DNA of 10,077 nucleotides from Spirochaetaceae bacterium. Lineage in GTDB: Bacteria > Spirochaetota > Spirochaetia > Treponematales > Breznakiellaceae. The DNA is taken from the NCBI GenBank assembly GCA_031267955.1, contig JAIRYB010000168.1, positions 1 to 10,077 of the forward strand, written 5' to 3'. This document shows positions 1-7,393 of the stretch, piece by piece. Position 1 is the stretch's first letter. Each line of letters starts with the position of its first letter. The notes below the pieces were generated by a model. It was not told the origin of the DNA, did no database searches, and worked only from the letters and a program-made list of their open reading frames with translations. The translations under genes and the position numbers were made by a program.

Positions 1-1074
1 CTGCGCCTGCGGGGAACCGGCGCCCGCATGAATTTTACCAACGGCAGATTCTACGTGCATTGCCCGGCAGATTCCGGGCCTGTAGTAGAAAAAGTACTCG
101 AACGGATCATGGGGATATCCGGGTGGGCGAAAACCGTCGTCGCGCCCAAAACGCCCGGCGCGGTAATGGCCGCCTGCGCGGAAGCCGCCCTGGAATGCCG
201 GGAACAGGGGGCAAAGACTTTCAAGATCGAAGCCCGCAGGACCGACAAGGGTTTTCCGCTTGATTCGTACCAATTACGGAGCCAGGGAGGGCAGGCCATA
301 CTGGAACAGGTTCCCGGCCTTAAAGTTGACGTGCATAAACCGGATGCCGTCATTGCCGTTGAGATTCGGGAAAAGGCGTACGTTTACGGGATGGCAAAGA
401 GGGGAAGGCGCGGGCTGCCTTCGGGAACCGCCGGGCGGGGCCTCCTCCTCCTCTCCGGGGGTATCGATTCCCCTGTCGCCGGGTATTTAATGATCGGGCG
501 GGGCATGGGCCTTGACGCGGTTTATTTCCACGCCTGGCCTTACACTTCGGACGAAGCCCGTCAAAAGGTAGTAAAACTGTCGGAAATTGTCGGTTCGTAC
601 GGGATGGGGGTAAGGCTCCACACCATAAACTTTACCGAAGTACAGACGCGGATAAAGGAACGGTCGCCCGAAGCCTGGAAAACAGTGTTGCTCAGAATGG
701 CAATGATGGAATGCGCAGAAAAACTGGCAAGGATGAAACGCCTGAAGTGCCTTATCAGCGGGGAGAGCCTTTCCCAAGTGGCAAGCCAGACTATCGAGAA
801 CATCGCCTGTACCGGGAGCAGGATCAGCATTCCCGTGCTGCGGCCCCTCATCGGGATGGACAAGGAAGAGATTATCCGTATCGCGGAAAAAATCGGCACC
901 TACGAAACTTCCATTCTTCCTTACGAGGACTGATGCGTTCTTTTCAGCCCGCCCCACCCCGTCCTGCGCGGCGATGTAAGGGAAGCCGGCGATCTCTACG
1001 AAAAACAGGAACTTTCCCCGCTCATCGGCGAAGCCCTGGAAAACCGCGCTACGGAAAAATGCGCCTATCCCTGA
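1..1074 (+). CDS. thiI: tRNA 4-thiouridine synthase ThiI, 5'-truncated by the window, with in-frame TGA at 931-933 (candidate selenocysteine)
   Basis: ThiI adenylates U8 of tRNA and transfers sulfur to form 4-thiouridine; in many bacteria it also serves thiazole synthesis. The frame is open from base 1, so the true start lies upstream. The first part (to about base 390) resembles the ferredoxin-like/THUMP RNA-binding region, followed by the PP-loop ATP pyrophosphatase motif SGGIDSP at 454-474. The family motif PYED is at 919-930, and homologues continue with Cys-Cys. Here the first Cys codon is TGA (931-933) and the second is TGC. After the TGA the same frame runs for 46 sense codons (CVLFSPPHP..., about two thirds G/C at third positions) to TGA at 1072-1074, where a ThiI without rhodanese domain would end. 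No frameshift is seen. TGA is a normal stop for several neighbouring genes, so genome-wide reassignment is unlikely. The ThiI identity is firm. Whether the TGA is selenocysteine or a nonsense mutation cannot be settled here; if it is a stop, the product ends at 933 without its redox Cys. Confidence 0.9.
931..933 (+). other. In-frame TGA at the conserved Cys of ThiI, candidate selenocysteine codon
   Basis: The codon order is Glu-Asp-TGA-Cys-Val-Leu-Phe, where ThiI homologues read Glu-Asp-Cys-Cys. From memory of the family alignment, this position corresponds to E. coli ThiI Cys344, the partner of the persulfide Cys456. Cys-to-Sec exchange at a redox residue is the classical pattern of new selenoproteins. 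Downstream, an imperfect stem-loop can be drawn at 947-952 with 966-972 (one bulged C, 13-nt loop that includes GUC), 13 nt after the TGA. It does not match the bacterial SECIS consensus well, because G is not at the start of the loop. The cis-signal is therefore only weakly supported. Confidence 0.55.
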
Positions 1075-1206
1075 CTGAGGGAAATATCCAAACACAATTG
1101 TAATGAGCCTCCGCGAGCAGAGCGCGAACCGGAGCTTCGACGGGGTAATAACGATTTTTTAATTCGGGCGCATCCGGTACAAGCGCCGGCGCGGCCTCCT
1201 TCCGGG

Positions 1207-3372
1207 CTATTCGACAGGCGGGAAATAACCGGTACGGTCCCTGCCCGAACGGTTCATCAGGTATGCCTCCGCCTCTATGGGAAGGTAGGCGCGGCCGAAA
1301 TCCGTGGGAAGCATGGAACGGTAATTGAAGATATAGGAACCGGAAGGTGCAAGCGCCAGTTCGTTCAGTACAGGGGCTATCCCCTCGTTCCGGTAGAGAG
1401 GCATCGCCGCGCCGCCCGACTGGCTGCAGAGGTACTGAATATCCGCTCCGGCCCCGCCCGGCCCGACTATGACCGCATAGAAAACTATGCCGTTATTGGC
1501 CAGGTACGCGGCAAGCTCGGAAAGGCCGTATTGGTCAAAGGCCAGTTCGCCGAGCTGCCCCGTGCCGACATAGACCACGGCCCTTTTTTTCGCGCCGGAA
1601 AGCAGGCCGGTCGCGGCAAGGCGGAGGCCCAAATCAAAGCGCCATCTGGCGGTATAAGAGGCCGGGATTCCCCGGGCAGCGGCGGCAAGGGAAGACGCGG
1701 AGACAGGCAGGGGATTCCCGGACGCGTCCAGCCCGGAGAGCCTTTCCGCGAAGGGCTGTTCCCCGGCGGAGACAAGCGAAACCAGGCGGCTTTCGGACGC
1801 GTCGATGTCCCGGACCGCCGCGGCAAAATCGTCCCGAAAGGCCAGGGCGGCGGGAGAGCGCTCCAGAAGAACCGCCAGATCGGTCTGCGCCGAACGGTAG
1901 CCCGCGTAGAGGAAGTTCTGTTCCGTTACCGCCCTGCCCTCCTCGCTCAGGAGGAAGTTGCGGGCGTCAAGGCCGACGACAGGCCGCCTCTTGCGGTCCT
2001 GAACCTGGATCTCCACTGTTACCAGCGGAAAATTGTCCGAAATAACCCGGTCAATTTGCACAAAGAGCCCCGAAGCCATTTCGTCTATGGGGGTCATGAC
2101 CAGCACTTCGTCGGAGTTAAAATTCACCGCGAGGATATTGCCGTTACGGTCCGCCTCCGCGCCGATGATCCTGACCCGGGGGCTGCCGGCAAGGCCCAAT
2201 TCGCTTACCAGGGCGGTATCCGGATCAACCAGGAGTATACGGTTGGTATCCGCGGTAAGGAGCCTCCCGTCAGGGAAAAGCCGGAGGCTTTCAGGCTGCC
2301 TTAAACCCTCGACTACTACCGCCCCCAAAAACCGGCCGTTGCGGTCAAAGCTGAAGATCCGGCCGCTGCCCGATTCGGCTACAAAGACCCTCCCGTTTCC
2401 CGCGGCAATGCCTGTAGGGGAAAGAAGGCCCGGAAAGGTATCCCCGGAAACGCCCGTTTCGCCGATAGTATTTCTGCCGCCAAAGGACATGATAAAGTCC
2501 CCCGAAGGATCGAATTTAACGATCCTGCGGCTGCCGTAATCCACCACATAAAGGTAGCCGTCCTCGTCCAGTGCCAGATTCTGGGGCCCCATCAGCCGGC
2601 CCTCCCCCAGCCCCTTGGAACCGATGTAGTAGAGCCACTGCCCGTCGCTGTCCAGCACGCTGATCCTGCCGCCCCGGAATTCCGAAAGGAAGAGCTTCCC
2701 GTCTTCCCCGCGCGCCAGATCGTAAGGCCGGTCAAAACCGTTAAGGGGGCCGCGCCGCCTCTGGCGGATAAGGCCGTTCGGATCGATCCTGACGATCTCG
2801 TTGCTGCCGTAGGCCACCACCCAGGCCGTCCCGTCTTCCAGGGCCAGCGCCGCTGTCGGCTGCCTCCAGGAAACAACATCGTCGTATCGGCCCAGGTAGC
2901 GGCCGGCTTCTACATAGCGGCTGTCCTCGTCAACGCGGGCAAAAGCGGCGCGCCGGTTCCTCACGGTCTCGATACGGCTCCTCAGGACGAGGCTTTCCGG
3001 CGCTGTCTCGCCGTAACCCTGTACGGCGGCCTGCCATTGATTCAGGGCGATTTCCTCAAGGCCGGAGCGGTAATAGGAACGGCCAAGCCAGTCGAGAATC
3101 AGAGGTTCGGCGGGAAGGTAAAAAAGCGCCCTTTCAAAAGAGCCGATTGCCGCGTTAAAAGAAAAACGGTTATACGCCTGGACGCCCAGACGGAACTCTT
3201 CCCTGGCGTACATGGCGCTTTGATCAACGCCCTGCGGCCCGCGGTTCGGCCTGGCCGCGCTTCCCGAAGCGCCCTGCGGCCCGGGTTCCTGCTCCTGGGT
3301 TTCCGCGGCAAAGGGCAGTAAAAACAGGGAGAGCATAAGCAGGGCTTTTCCGGCGGCCGTTCTGATTTTCAT
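1207..3372 (-). CDS. Secreted TPR / NHL beta-propeller / VWA-like protein
   Basis: 721 aa, specific function unknown. Residues 1-23 form a signal peptide (Lys/Arg, then a Leu-rich core ending LLPFAA) with no lipobox Cys, so the protein is probably periplasmic. A low-complexity Gly/Pro/Gln linker (25-50) leads into TPR-like helices at about 56-120. Residues about 165-430 carry repeated blades such as GPQNLALDEDGYLYVVDYG and GRIFSFDRNG, typical of a six-bladed NHL propeller. From about 448 the segment VEIQVQDRKRRPVVGLDARNF resembles the start of VWFA-related domains. The metal-binding DxSxS is degenerate (LLERSPA, about 502-508), so metal binding is doubtful. The start ATG overlaps the TGA stop of the preceding TPR gene (ATGA, 3369-3372), which indicates translational coupling and a joint role. 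A scaffold or protein-binding role in the envelope is inferred from architecture only. It ends with TAG, convergent to thiI. Confidence 0.85.
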   Translation of the reverse strand: MKIRTAAGKALLMLSLFLLPFAAETQEQEPGPQGASGSAARPNRGPQGVDQSAMYAREEFRLGVQAYNRFSFNAAIGSFERALFYLPAEPLILDWLGRSYYRSGLEEIALNQWQAAVQGYGETAPESLVLRSRIETVRNRRAAFARVDEDSRYVEAGRYLGRYDDVVSWRQPTAALALEDGTAWVVAYGSNEIVRIDPNGLIRQRRRGPLNGFDRPYDLARGEDGKLFLSEFRGGRISVLDSDGQWLYYIGSKGLGEGRLMGPQNLALDEDGYLYVVDYGSRRIVKFDPSGDFIMSFGGRNTIGETGVSGDTFPGLLSPTGIAAGNGRVFVAESGSGRIFSFDRNGRFLGAVVVEGLRQPESLRLFPDGRLLTADTNRILLVDPDTALVSELGLAGSPRVRIIGAEADRNGNILAVNFNSDEVLVMTPIDEMASGLFVQIDRVISDNFPLVTVEIQVQDRKRRPVVGLDARNFLLSEEGRAVTEQNFLYAGYRSAQTDLAVLLERSPAALAFRDDFAAAVRDIDASESRLVSLVSAGEQPFAERLSGLDASGNPLPVSASSLAAAARGIPASYTARWRFDLGLRLAATGLLSGAKKRAVVYVGTGQLGELAFDQYGLSELAAYLANNGIVFYAVIVGPGGAGADIQYLCSQSGGAAMPLYRNEGIAPVLNELALAPSGSYIFNYRSMLPTDFGRAYLPIEAEAYLMNRSGRDRTGYFPPVE

Positions 3373-4112
3373 AAACTTTTCCCGGTCACTACCTTCAGAT
3401 GGACCCGTATGTCCTCGTTTTGGGGCGCGAGTTCGGCCGCCTTGCGCATCCAGGTACGCGCCTCGACAATATCGCCGTACTGGAAATAGGCCCAGCCCAG
3501 AGAATCCAGATAGGCCGGGTTTTGGGGTTTTAAATCCACCGCCCGCTTGCAGAGCCTGAGCGCCCGGATCAGATCGACATTGGTATCGGCCAGGATGAAT
3601 CCCAGGCCGTTAAGCGCGGTAGTATTGTTCTGATCGATTTCAAGGGCTTTCTCGTAGTACTCTATCGCCTGTTTGTTGTGCTTCTGCACCCAGGCGGCAT
3701 AGGCCAGGGTGGTGTATATCTGGACGGACACATATCCGTTTTTAAGGAGCTGCCCCAGCTCAAATTCCGCGAGTTTCGCCCGGTTTGTAATTACGTAAAT
3801 ATATGCCAGGGTCAGCCGGCACTGGGCAATTCTAAGGGGGTCTTTGCTGCCGGCGATCACCTGTTCCAGGTAAAGCAGGCCGTCTTCATAATTGCCGAGT
3901 TTGGCGTAGCTCAGCCCGGTGAAATAGGCAAGCTCGGTGGTTTCCTCCTGGGTAAATCCTGAAGTACTCACCTTGAGCAGTTCCTGCAGGGCCATATCCC
4001 AGCGGCTCAGGTTAAAAAGCCGCTTTCCCTCGCGCAGGCCTTTTTTCGCGGCCTCCAAAGGGGAATCCCGGCGGTCCGCGTCCTGCTGTTTTGCCCTGTC
4101 TATTTCCGCCAT
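3369..4112 (-). CDS. TPR-repeat protein
   Basis: 247 aa without signal peptide or membrane segment, so probably cytoplasmic or peripherally bound. After a charged N-terminus (1-25) almost the whole chain consists of tetratricopeptide repeats, about six units between residues 25 and 235. The clearest are KQAIEYYEKALEIDQNN (147-163), RALRLCKRAVDLKPQNP (183-199) and EARTWMRKAAELAPQNE (217-233). TPRs form helical scaffolds for protein-protein contacts; no catalytic domain is visible. The start ATG is 6 bp after the surE stop codon. A Shine-Dalgarno GAAGGAG (4124-4130) lies within the end of surE. The stop overlaps the start of the secreted TPR/NHL gene by 4 bp. The tight operon suggests it partners that protein, but the exact function is unknown. 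Confidence 0.85.
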   Translation of the reverse strand: MAEIDRAKQQDADRRDSPLEAAKKGLREGKRLFNLSRWDMALQELLKVSTSGFTQEETTELAYFTGLSYAKLGNYEDGLLYLEQVIAGSKDPLRIAQCRLTLAYIYVITNRAKLAEFELGQLLKNGYVSVQIYTTLAYAAWVQKHNKQAIEYYEKALEIDQNNTTALNGLGFILADTNVDLIRALRLCKRAVDLKPQNPAYLDSLGWAYFQYGDIVEARTWMRKAAELAPQNEDIRVHLKVVTGKSL

Positions 4113-4118
4113 GGCGTT

Positions 4119-4892
4119 TCACGCTCCTTCAGGAGATGGGCCGACAGCGGCGAAAGGCGGCGCCGCGGGGCACAGATCTTTGCGGACTACCGGATGGAGG
4201 AAGATCGGGCTGACCGAAACATACCCGTCAACAAGCGCCCGGCGATCGGTTCCCGGCGCGTCTTCGGCATCCGCCGGACGGCCTTTTATGGCGCACGCGA
4301 CGGTCCCGTCCGGTTCCCGGGCAAAAGAAATAAAATCGCCGTGGACCCAGCGGGAAGGATAGGTAATTTTATACCCGCGCGCGCCGCCCGGGATATTGGG
4401 CATATTCACATTGAGAAAAATATCGCGTTCCCACATGGCGGCAAATTCGCCAAGATGGGAAACCGCGTAATCAATGGCTTCTTCCCAGTAGAGCGGGGGC
4501 ACAAACCCGTCCAGGGAATAGGCGACGGAGGGTATGCCGCAGAACGCCCCCTGCCTTGCCGCCGCGGCCGTACCGGAATAAACAATATCCCGGCCGATAT
4601 TGGCCCCCTTGTTTATTCCCGATACAAGCAAATCAATTTTCGCCGGTACGGCCCCCGCGATTCCAAGTCTGACGCAGTCCGAAGGGGTTCCCGGGCAGGT
4701 CCAGGTGTCTTTGGCGACGGGGTTCAGTTCTATACGGGCGGACAGCACCGTAATGGCGCTGGAAACTCCCGAGCGGTTGCCGTCCGGCGCAACCACGTAT
4801 ACCCTGAAGCCCTCTCGGGACCGCAGCGCTTCCGTGAATTGAGAAAAACCGTCCCCGGCGATACCGTCGTCATTTGTAAGCAGAATATTCAT
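4119..4892 (-). CDS. surE: 5'/3'-nucleotidase SurE
   Basis: 257 aa, the usual SurE length. SurE is a metal-dependent phosphatase acting on nucleoside 5'- and 3'-monophosphates (and short polyphosphate or exopolyphosphate in some species), linked to stress and stationary-phase survival. Visible family motifs: MNILLTNDDG at the N-terminus with metal-binding Asp8 and Asp9; PDGNRSGVSSA (36-46) with the conserved Asn39 and Ser41; GTPSDCV (68-74); SGINKGANIG (91-100), which provides the Asn metal ligand; YSGTAAAARQG (105-115). All expected active-site residues are present. The start ATG has a Shine-Dalgarno GGGGGA (4898-4903) 5 bases upstream. It is the second gene of the minus-strand operon, 75 bp after the sugar-kinase gene and 6 bp before the TPR gene. 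Confidence 0.95.
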   Translation of the reverse strand: MNILLTNDDGIAGDGFSQFTEALRSREGFRVYVVAPDGNRSGVSSAITVLSARIELNPVAKDTWTCPGTPSDCVRLGIAGAVPAKIDLLVSGINKGANIGRDIVYSGTAAAARQGAFCGIPSVAYSLDGFVPPLYWEEAIDYAVSHLGEFAAMWERDIFLNVNMPNIPGGARGYKITYPSRWVHGDFISFAREPDGTVACAIKGRPADAEDAPGTDRRALVDGYVSVSPIFLHPVVRKDLCPAAPPFAAVGPSPEGA

Positions 4893-4910
4893 TGTTATCC
4901 CCCGAGATAC

Positions 4911-4952
4911 CCGATTACGCCGGCAGACAGCCGGTAATGCCGATACGCCGGC
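4911..4952. repeat. Short direct repeat with GCCGGC palindromes upstream of surE
   Basis: The 75-bp gap between the kinase gene and surE contains CCGATTACGCCGGC (4911-4924) and CCGATACGCCGGC (4940-4952), a direct repeat differing by one T. Each copy ends in the palindrome GCCGGC, so the two copies can also pair with each other. GCCGG at 4930-4934 can pair with CCGGC at 4948-4952 as an alternative. There is no following T-run, so it is not a standard terminator. It may act as an mRNA-stabilising or attenuating hairpin, or be a duplication scar. Confidence 0.5.
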
Positions 4953-4967
4953 GGCAGGCCGATGGCT

Positions 4968-6173
4968 CTATGCCGGCACCAGCCGCGCCCCTGTGGCGGG
5001 CCTTATTTCATAAGTCTGAGGGTGAAAGCCGAATATCCGTTCATAGTCCTCGAAACGCCGGCGGTAATCTTCCAGGGCTTTCTCGCTGCCTATGGTATAG
5101 GTACATCCGCCGAACCCCTGGCCGCTCATCCTGGAACCCAAAACCCCTTCGTTTTCCTGGGAACGTTTGACCAGCCAGTCAATCTCCGGACAGGAGACTT
5201 CGTACAGATCCCTGAGACTTTCATGAGAATGGAAAAATATTTTAGACAGGACCGCGTAATCCTGCTTTTTCATGGCTTCTTCCGCGTTGTTTACCCGCCT
5301 AAGCTCCTGGACAACGTGCATACAGCGCCGCCGTATCTCTTCCGGAAGATCGCCAAGGGATTCCACAAGATCGGAAGTGACAAAACTCCGGAAACTAATT
5401 CCCTGCCTCTTCTGGGAAAGCAGTTCCAGCCCTTTCCTGACATCGGCCTGCCGCCTCTTTAATTCATCCTCGACCCCGAACCTGGGGACACGGGAATCCG
5501 TCAGCAAAAATTTGTACTTGGCAAACGGGGATTTGAACTTCCGGATCTCCCGCGAAGCCTCGTCCACCACGAAAAAGCTGTCCTTTTTCGCCGCAAGCAT
5601 GATCTGGTAATCTATATAATCCGTATCTTTCCCAAAAAAAACAAGCTGGGAAGCGTTGAGCCGGGACAAAAGTTCCCGGTCGCTCACGGAGGCTTTCAAA
5701 AATCCCCGCAGGGCCACCGCGGCGGCCACCTCTATAGCCGACGACGAGGCAAGCCCTATCTGCTGGGGGATATTCCCGGCAATGGTAAAATTAAGCCCCT
5801 TTACAGGATACCCCAATTCGGCAAAAACATGGATGGCTACCTTGACATAATTTGACCAGCGATCCTCCCGCTTGTACTTTAGATTGACCAGGGTCGTCCG
5901 TTTCCGCTCCCCTAAATCGGCGGCAAAAAAACGGAGCGAATTGTCCTTTCTGGCGCTTACCGCCACCCGTATATACCTGTCTATTGCGGAAGAAAGCAAA
6001 AGGGCGGCCTTTGACTCCCCGTGCTCCCCCAGATAATGAATCCTGCCGGGAGCTTCGGCCATGACAACAACTCCTGGCTCGCCATCGTCTATCTCATATT
6101 CTTTCCGATGGATAGGGCCGATGTCCAGCATTCCCGATAAACCTCGCTTAAAATTTGATGGCCGGATTTTCAT
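4968..6173 (-). CDS. Galactokinase-like GHMP sugar kinase
   Basis: 401 aa from the ATG at 6171-6173. GHMP kinases of this group phosphorylate a sugar at C1 with ATP. Positions below count from the in-frame GTG at 6180-6182, three codons upstream. The three GHMP motifs are clear: APGRIHYLGEH (44-54), the phosphate-binding IPQQIGLASSSA (138-149) and SGQGFGGCTY (353-362). HESLRDLYEVSCPEID (320-335) is a near-exact galactokinase signature, and Asp191 in YIDYQ matches the catalytic base of the MDQ motif. The sugar-contact loop normally reads GEHTDYN but here reads GEHGESK, and the usual Tyr-containing RR..CE region is diverged. The sugar may therefore not be galactose, and no symbol is given. The ATG is preferred because the promoter at 6195-6223 would leave only about 5 nt before the GTG. 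Neither start has a clear Shine-Dalgarno. It is the first gene of the kinase-surE-TPR-NHL operon. Confidence 0.88.
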   Translation of the reverse strand: MKIRPSNFKRGLSGMLDIGPIHRKEYEIDDGEPGVVVMAEAPGRIHYLGEHGESKAALLLSSAIDRYIRVAVSARKDNSLRFFAADLGERKRTTLVNLKYKREDRWSNYVKVAIHVFAELGYPVKGLNFTIAGNIPQQIGLASSSAIEVAAAVALRGFLKASVSDRELLSRLNASQLVFFGKDTDYIDYQIMLAAKKDSFFVVDEASREIRKFKSPFAKYKFLLTDSRVPRFGVEDELKRRQADVRKGLELLSQKRQGISFRSFVTSDLVESLGDLPEEIRRRCMHVVQELRRVNNAEEAMKKQDYAVLSKIFFHSHESLRDLYEVSCPEIDWLVKRSQENEGVLGSRMSGQGFGGCTYTIGSEKALEDYRRRFEDYERIFGFHPQTYEIRPATGARLVPA

Positions 6174-6194
6174 ACCGGACACCGGATTACAAGC

Positions 6195-6223
6195 ATTGTA
6201 CCGGAAAAATCAATTTTGTTCAA
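6195..6223 (-). promoter_or_regulatory. Sigma70-type promoter of the kinase-surE-TPR-NHL operon
   Basis: On the minus strand: -35 TTGAAC (6218-6223), 17-bp spacer (6201-6217), -10 TACAAT (6195-6200). Both boxes fit the consensus well and the spacer is optimal. The predicted start is near 6188, giving a leader of about 15 nt to the ATG at 6173. The flanking sequence is AT-rich, unlike the surrounding genes. Confidence 0.7.
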
Positions 6224-6309
6224 TCAAAATATGAGAGTAATCGAAACAAAGTCCCTGAATTTACGCCTTAAAGCGAATCCCAGGGGAGGGCTTAAGCGCG
6301 AGAAACGCG

Positions 6310-6328
6310 GGCGGAACAGGGTTCCGCC
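6310..6328 (-). terminator. Stem-loop just after the FemAB-family gene
   Basis: GGCGGAAC (6310-6317) and GTTCCGCC (6321-6328) form a perfect 8-bp stem with a 3-nt loop, starting 3 bases beyond the TGA stop of the FemAB-family gene. There is no good U-run after it on the minus strand, so it is an imperfect intrinsic terminator or a 3'-end protecting hairpin. Its place between the two minus-strand operons supports an end-of-transcript role. Confidence 0.45.
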
Positions 6329-6331
6329 GGT

Positions 6332-7393
6332 TCAGGCGCGGCGTTTTTTCAGGGCGCGTAGGTTCCCGCGCAGGGATTCGGCCAGGCTGAACAGGGCCCT
6401 TGCCAAGGGGCGGTAGGCGAAATCCCAGCTTCCGCCCCGGTGGACAATCCTGCCGCCAAAGCCTGTTTTGAACCGGTAAAGCCCGGCCATGGGGTGGGAG
6501 GGATCGTTGTCCGGGGGTATGCCGAAAAGATCGTAGCGTTTACAGCCAAAATCCCTGGCGTCCCTAATGGCGGCCCACTGGAGAAGGTAGGGCGCCATAA
6601 GATTCCGGCGGCTGTTCGAGGAAGCCCCGTAAAGGTAGACGGCTTCCTCCCCCCGGAACAGCGTGATTATAGCGGCCAGGTTCTCTCCCCCGTGGGCGGC
6701 TATGTAGAGCCGTATTTCCACGCCGGCGTCGTCTTTTGCCAGGGCGAACAGGGTTCCGTAGTAATCTTTGCTGTGTATCGCTATGCCGTCGCGTCCGGCG
6801 GTTTCTTCCAGCAGCCGGTAAAAAACGCCGAGTTCCTCCTCGCCGCAGCGCCGCACGGCTACGCCTTTTTTTATGGAAAGCCGGATATTGTAGCGGCATT
6901 TTTCCTTCATGGCGGCAAGCAGGGCTTCGTCGCTTTGGCCGAGATCGACGAGTACCGTATCCGGCGGCTGGACATCGACGGCGGCGCGGGAAAAGGGCTT
7001 CGGTAAAAACAGGGCGCCCTGCCCTTCAGGACTGTGCCAGGGCGGGTCAAAGCGGACGAACGCCGTATTCCGGGGCAGATTCGGGCGCAGTTCCCGCGCG
7101 AGCTCGGCCAGCGCCTGGGCGCGTGCGGCGGGGGCCGCCGGATCCGCGGGCAATTCGGGGCCCCACGGCACATAGGCAAAGCCCATGCCCCGGACGAGCG
7201 GCCGCGTCAGGACCAGAAGCGGCAGGGCGGGGTTTTCAGCCGGAGCGCCCTGCCATTCGGCGGAAAAGGCGTGGGCCTCCCAGCCGAAACGGGCCTTAAA
7301 GCGGCCCCAAAAGGCGGACTGCAGGAAAGACGCCCCCTCGCAGGAATCAAGGCCGGCGCGGCTCAGGTTAAGCAGGAAAGTATTAGTGTACAC
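6332..7393 (-). CDS. FemAB-family (GNAT-fold) aminoacyltransferase, probable peptidoglycan-bridge enzyme
   Basis: 353 aa. FemABX proteins add amino acids from aminoacyl-tRNA to the stem peptide of peptidoglycan precursors; related proteins modify other acceptors. Family features: GASFLQSAFWGRFK (20-33) at the start, matching the usual FLQS-WGEFK; MKEKCRYNIRLSIKKGV (162-178); LYGASSNSRRNLMAPYLLQW (254-273), an acetyltransferase-like core segment; KRYDLFGIP (285-293); LYRFKTGFGG (305-314). It has no signal peptide and no long coiled-coil insertion, so it resembles the shorter FemX-like members. The start is GTG, overlapping the metG stop by 11 bp; no clear Shine-Dalgarno is visible, so translation is probably coupled to metG. 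Which amino acid is added, and whether the acceptor is lipid II, cannot be read from sequence. Confidence 0.85.
   Translation of the reverse strand: MYTNTFLLNLSRAGLDSCEGASFLQSAFWGRFKARFGWEAHAFSAEWQGAPAENPALPLLVLTRPLVRGMGFAYVPWGPELPADPAAPAARAQALAELARELRPNLPRNTAFVRFDPPWHSPEGQGALFLPKPFSRAAVDVQPPDTVLVDLGQSDEALLAAMKEKCRYNIRLSIKKGVAVRRCGEEELGVFYRLLEETAGRDGIAIHSKDYYGTLFALAKDDAGVEIRLYIAAHGGENLAAIITLFRGEEAVYLYGASSNSRRNLMAPYLLQWAAIRDARDFGCKRYDLFGIPPDNDPSHPMAGLYRFKTGFGGRIVHRGGSWDFAYRPLARALFSLAESLRGNLRALKKRRA

Noticed and set aside
931..933. TGA reassigned genome-wide to Trp
   Set aside because: TGA ends surE, the TPR gene, the FemAB-family gene and thiI itself at family-typical lengths, and tryptophan is TGG in all genes here.
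711..1103. An open frame overlapping the end of thiI, which could suggest a frameshift or separate gene
   Set aside because: It is out of frame with thiI and shows no recognisable protein; the thiI frame itself remains coding on both sides of the TGA.
1075..1206. A terminator for thiI or the convergent operon (CTCCG/CGGAG stem at 1109-1134, T-run at 1155-1160, GCGCCGGCGC palindrome at 1183-1192)
   Set aside because: The stem and the T-run are about 20 bases apart and the palindrome has no loop or U-run. No confident terminator or gene is seen in these 132 bases.
6174..6182. GTG start of the kinase three codons upstream
   Set aside because: The predicted transcript start leaves only about 5 nt before it, and no ribosome site is visible; not fully excluded.
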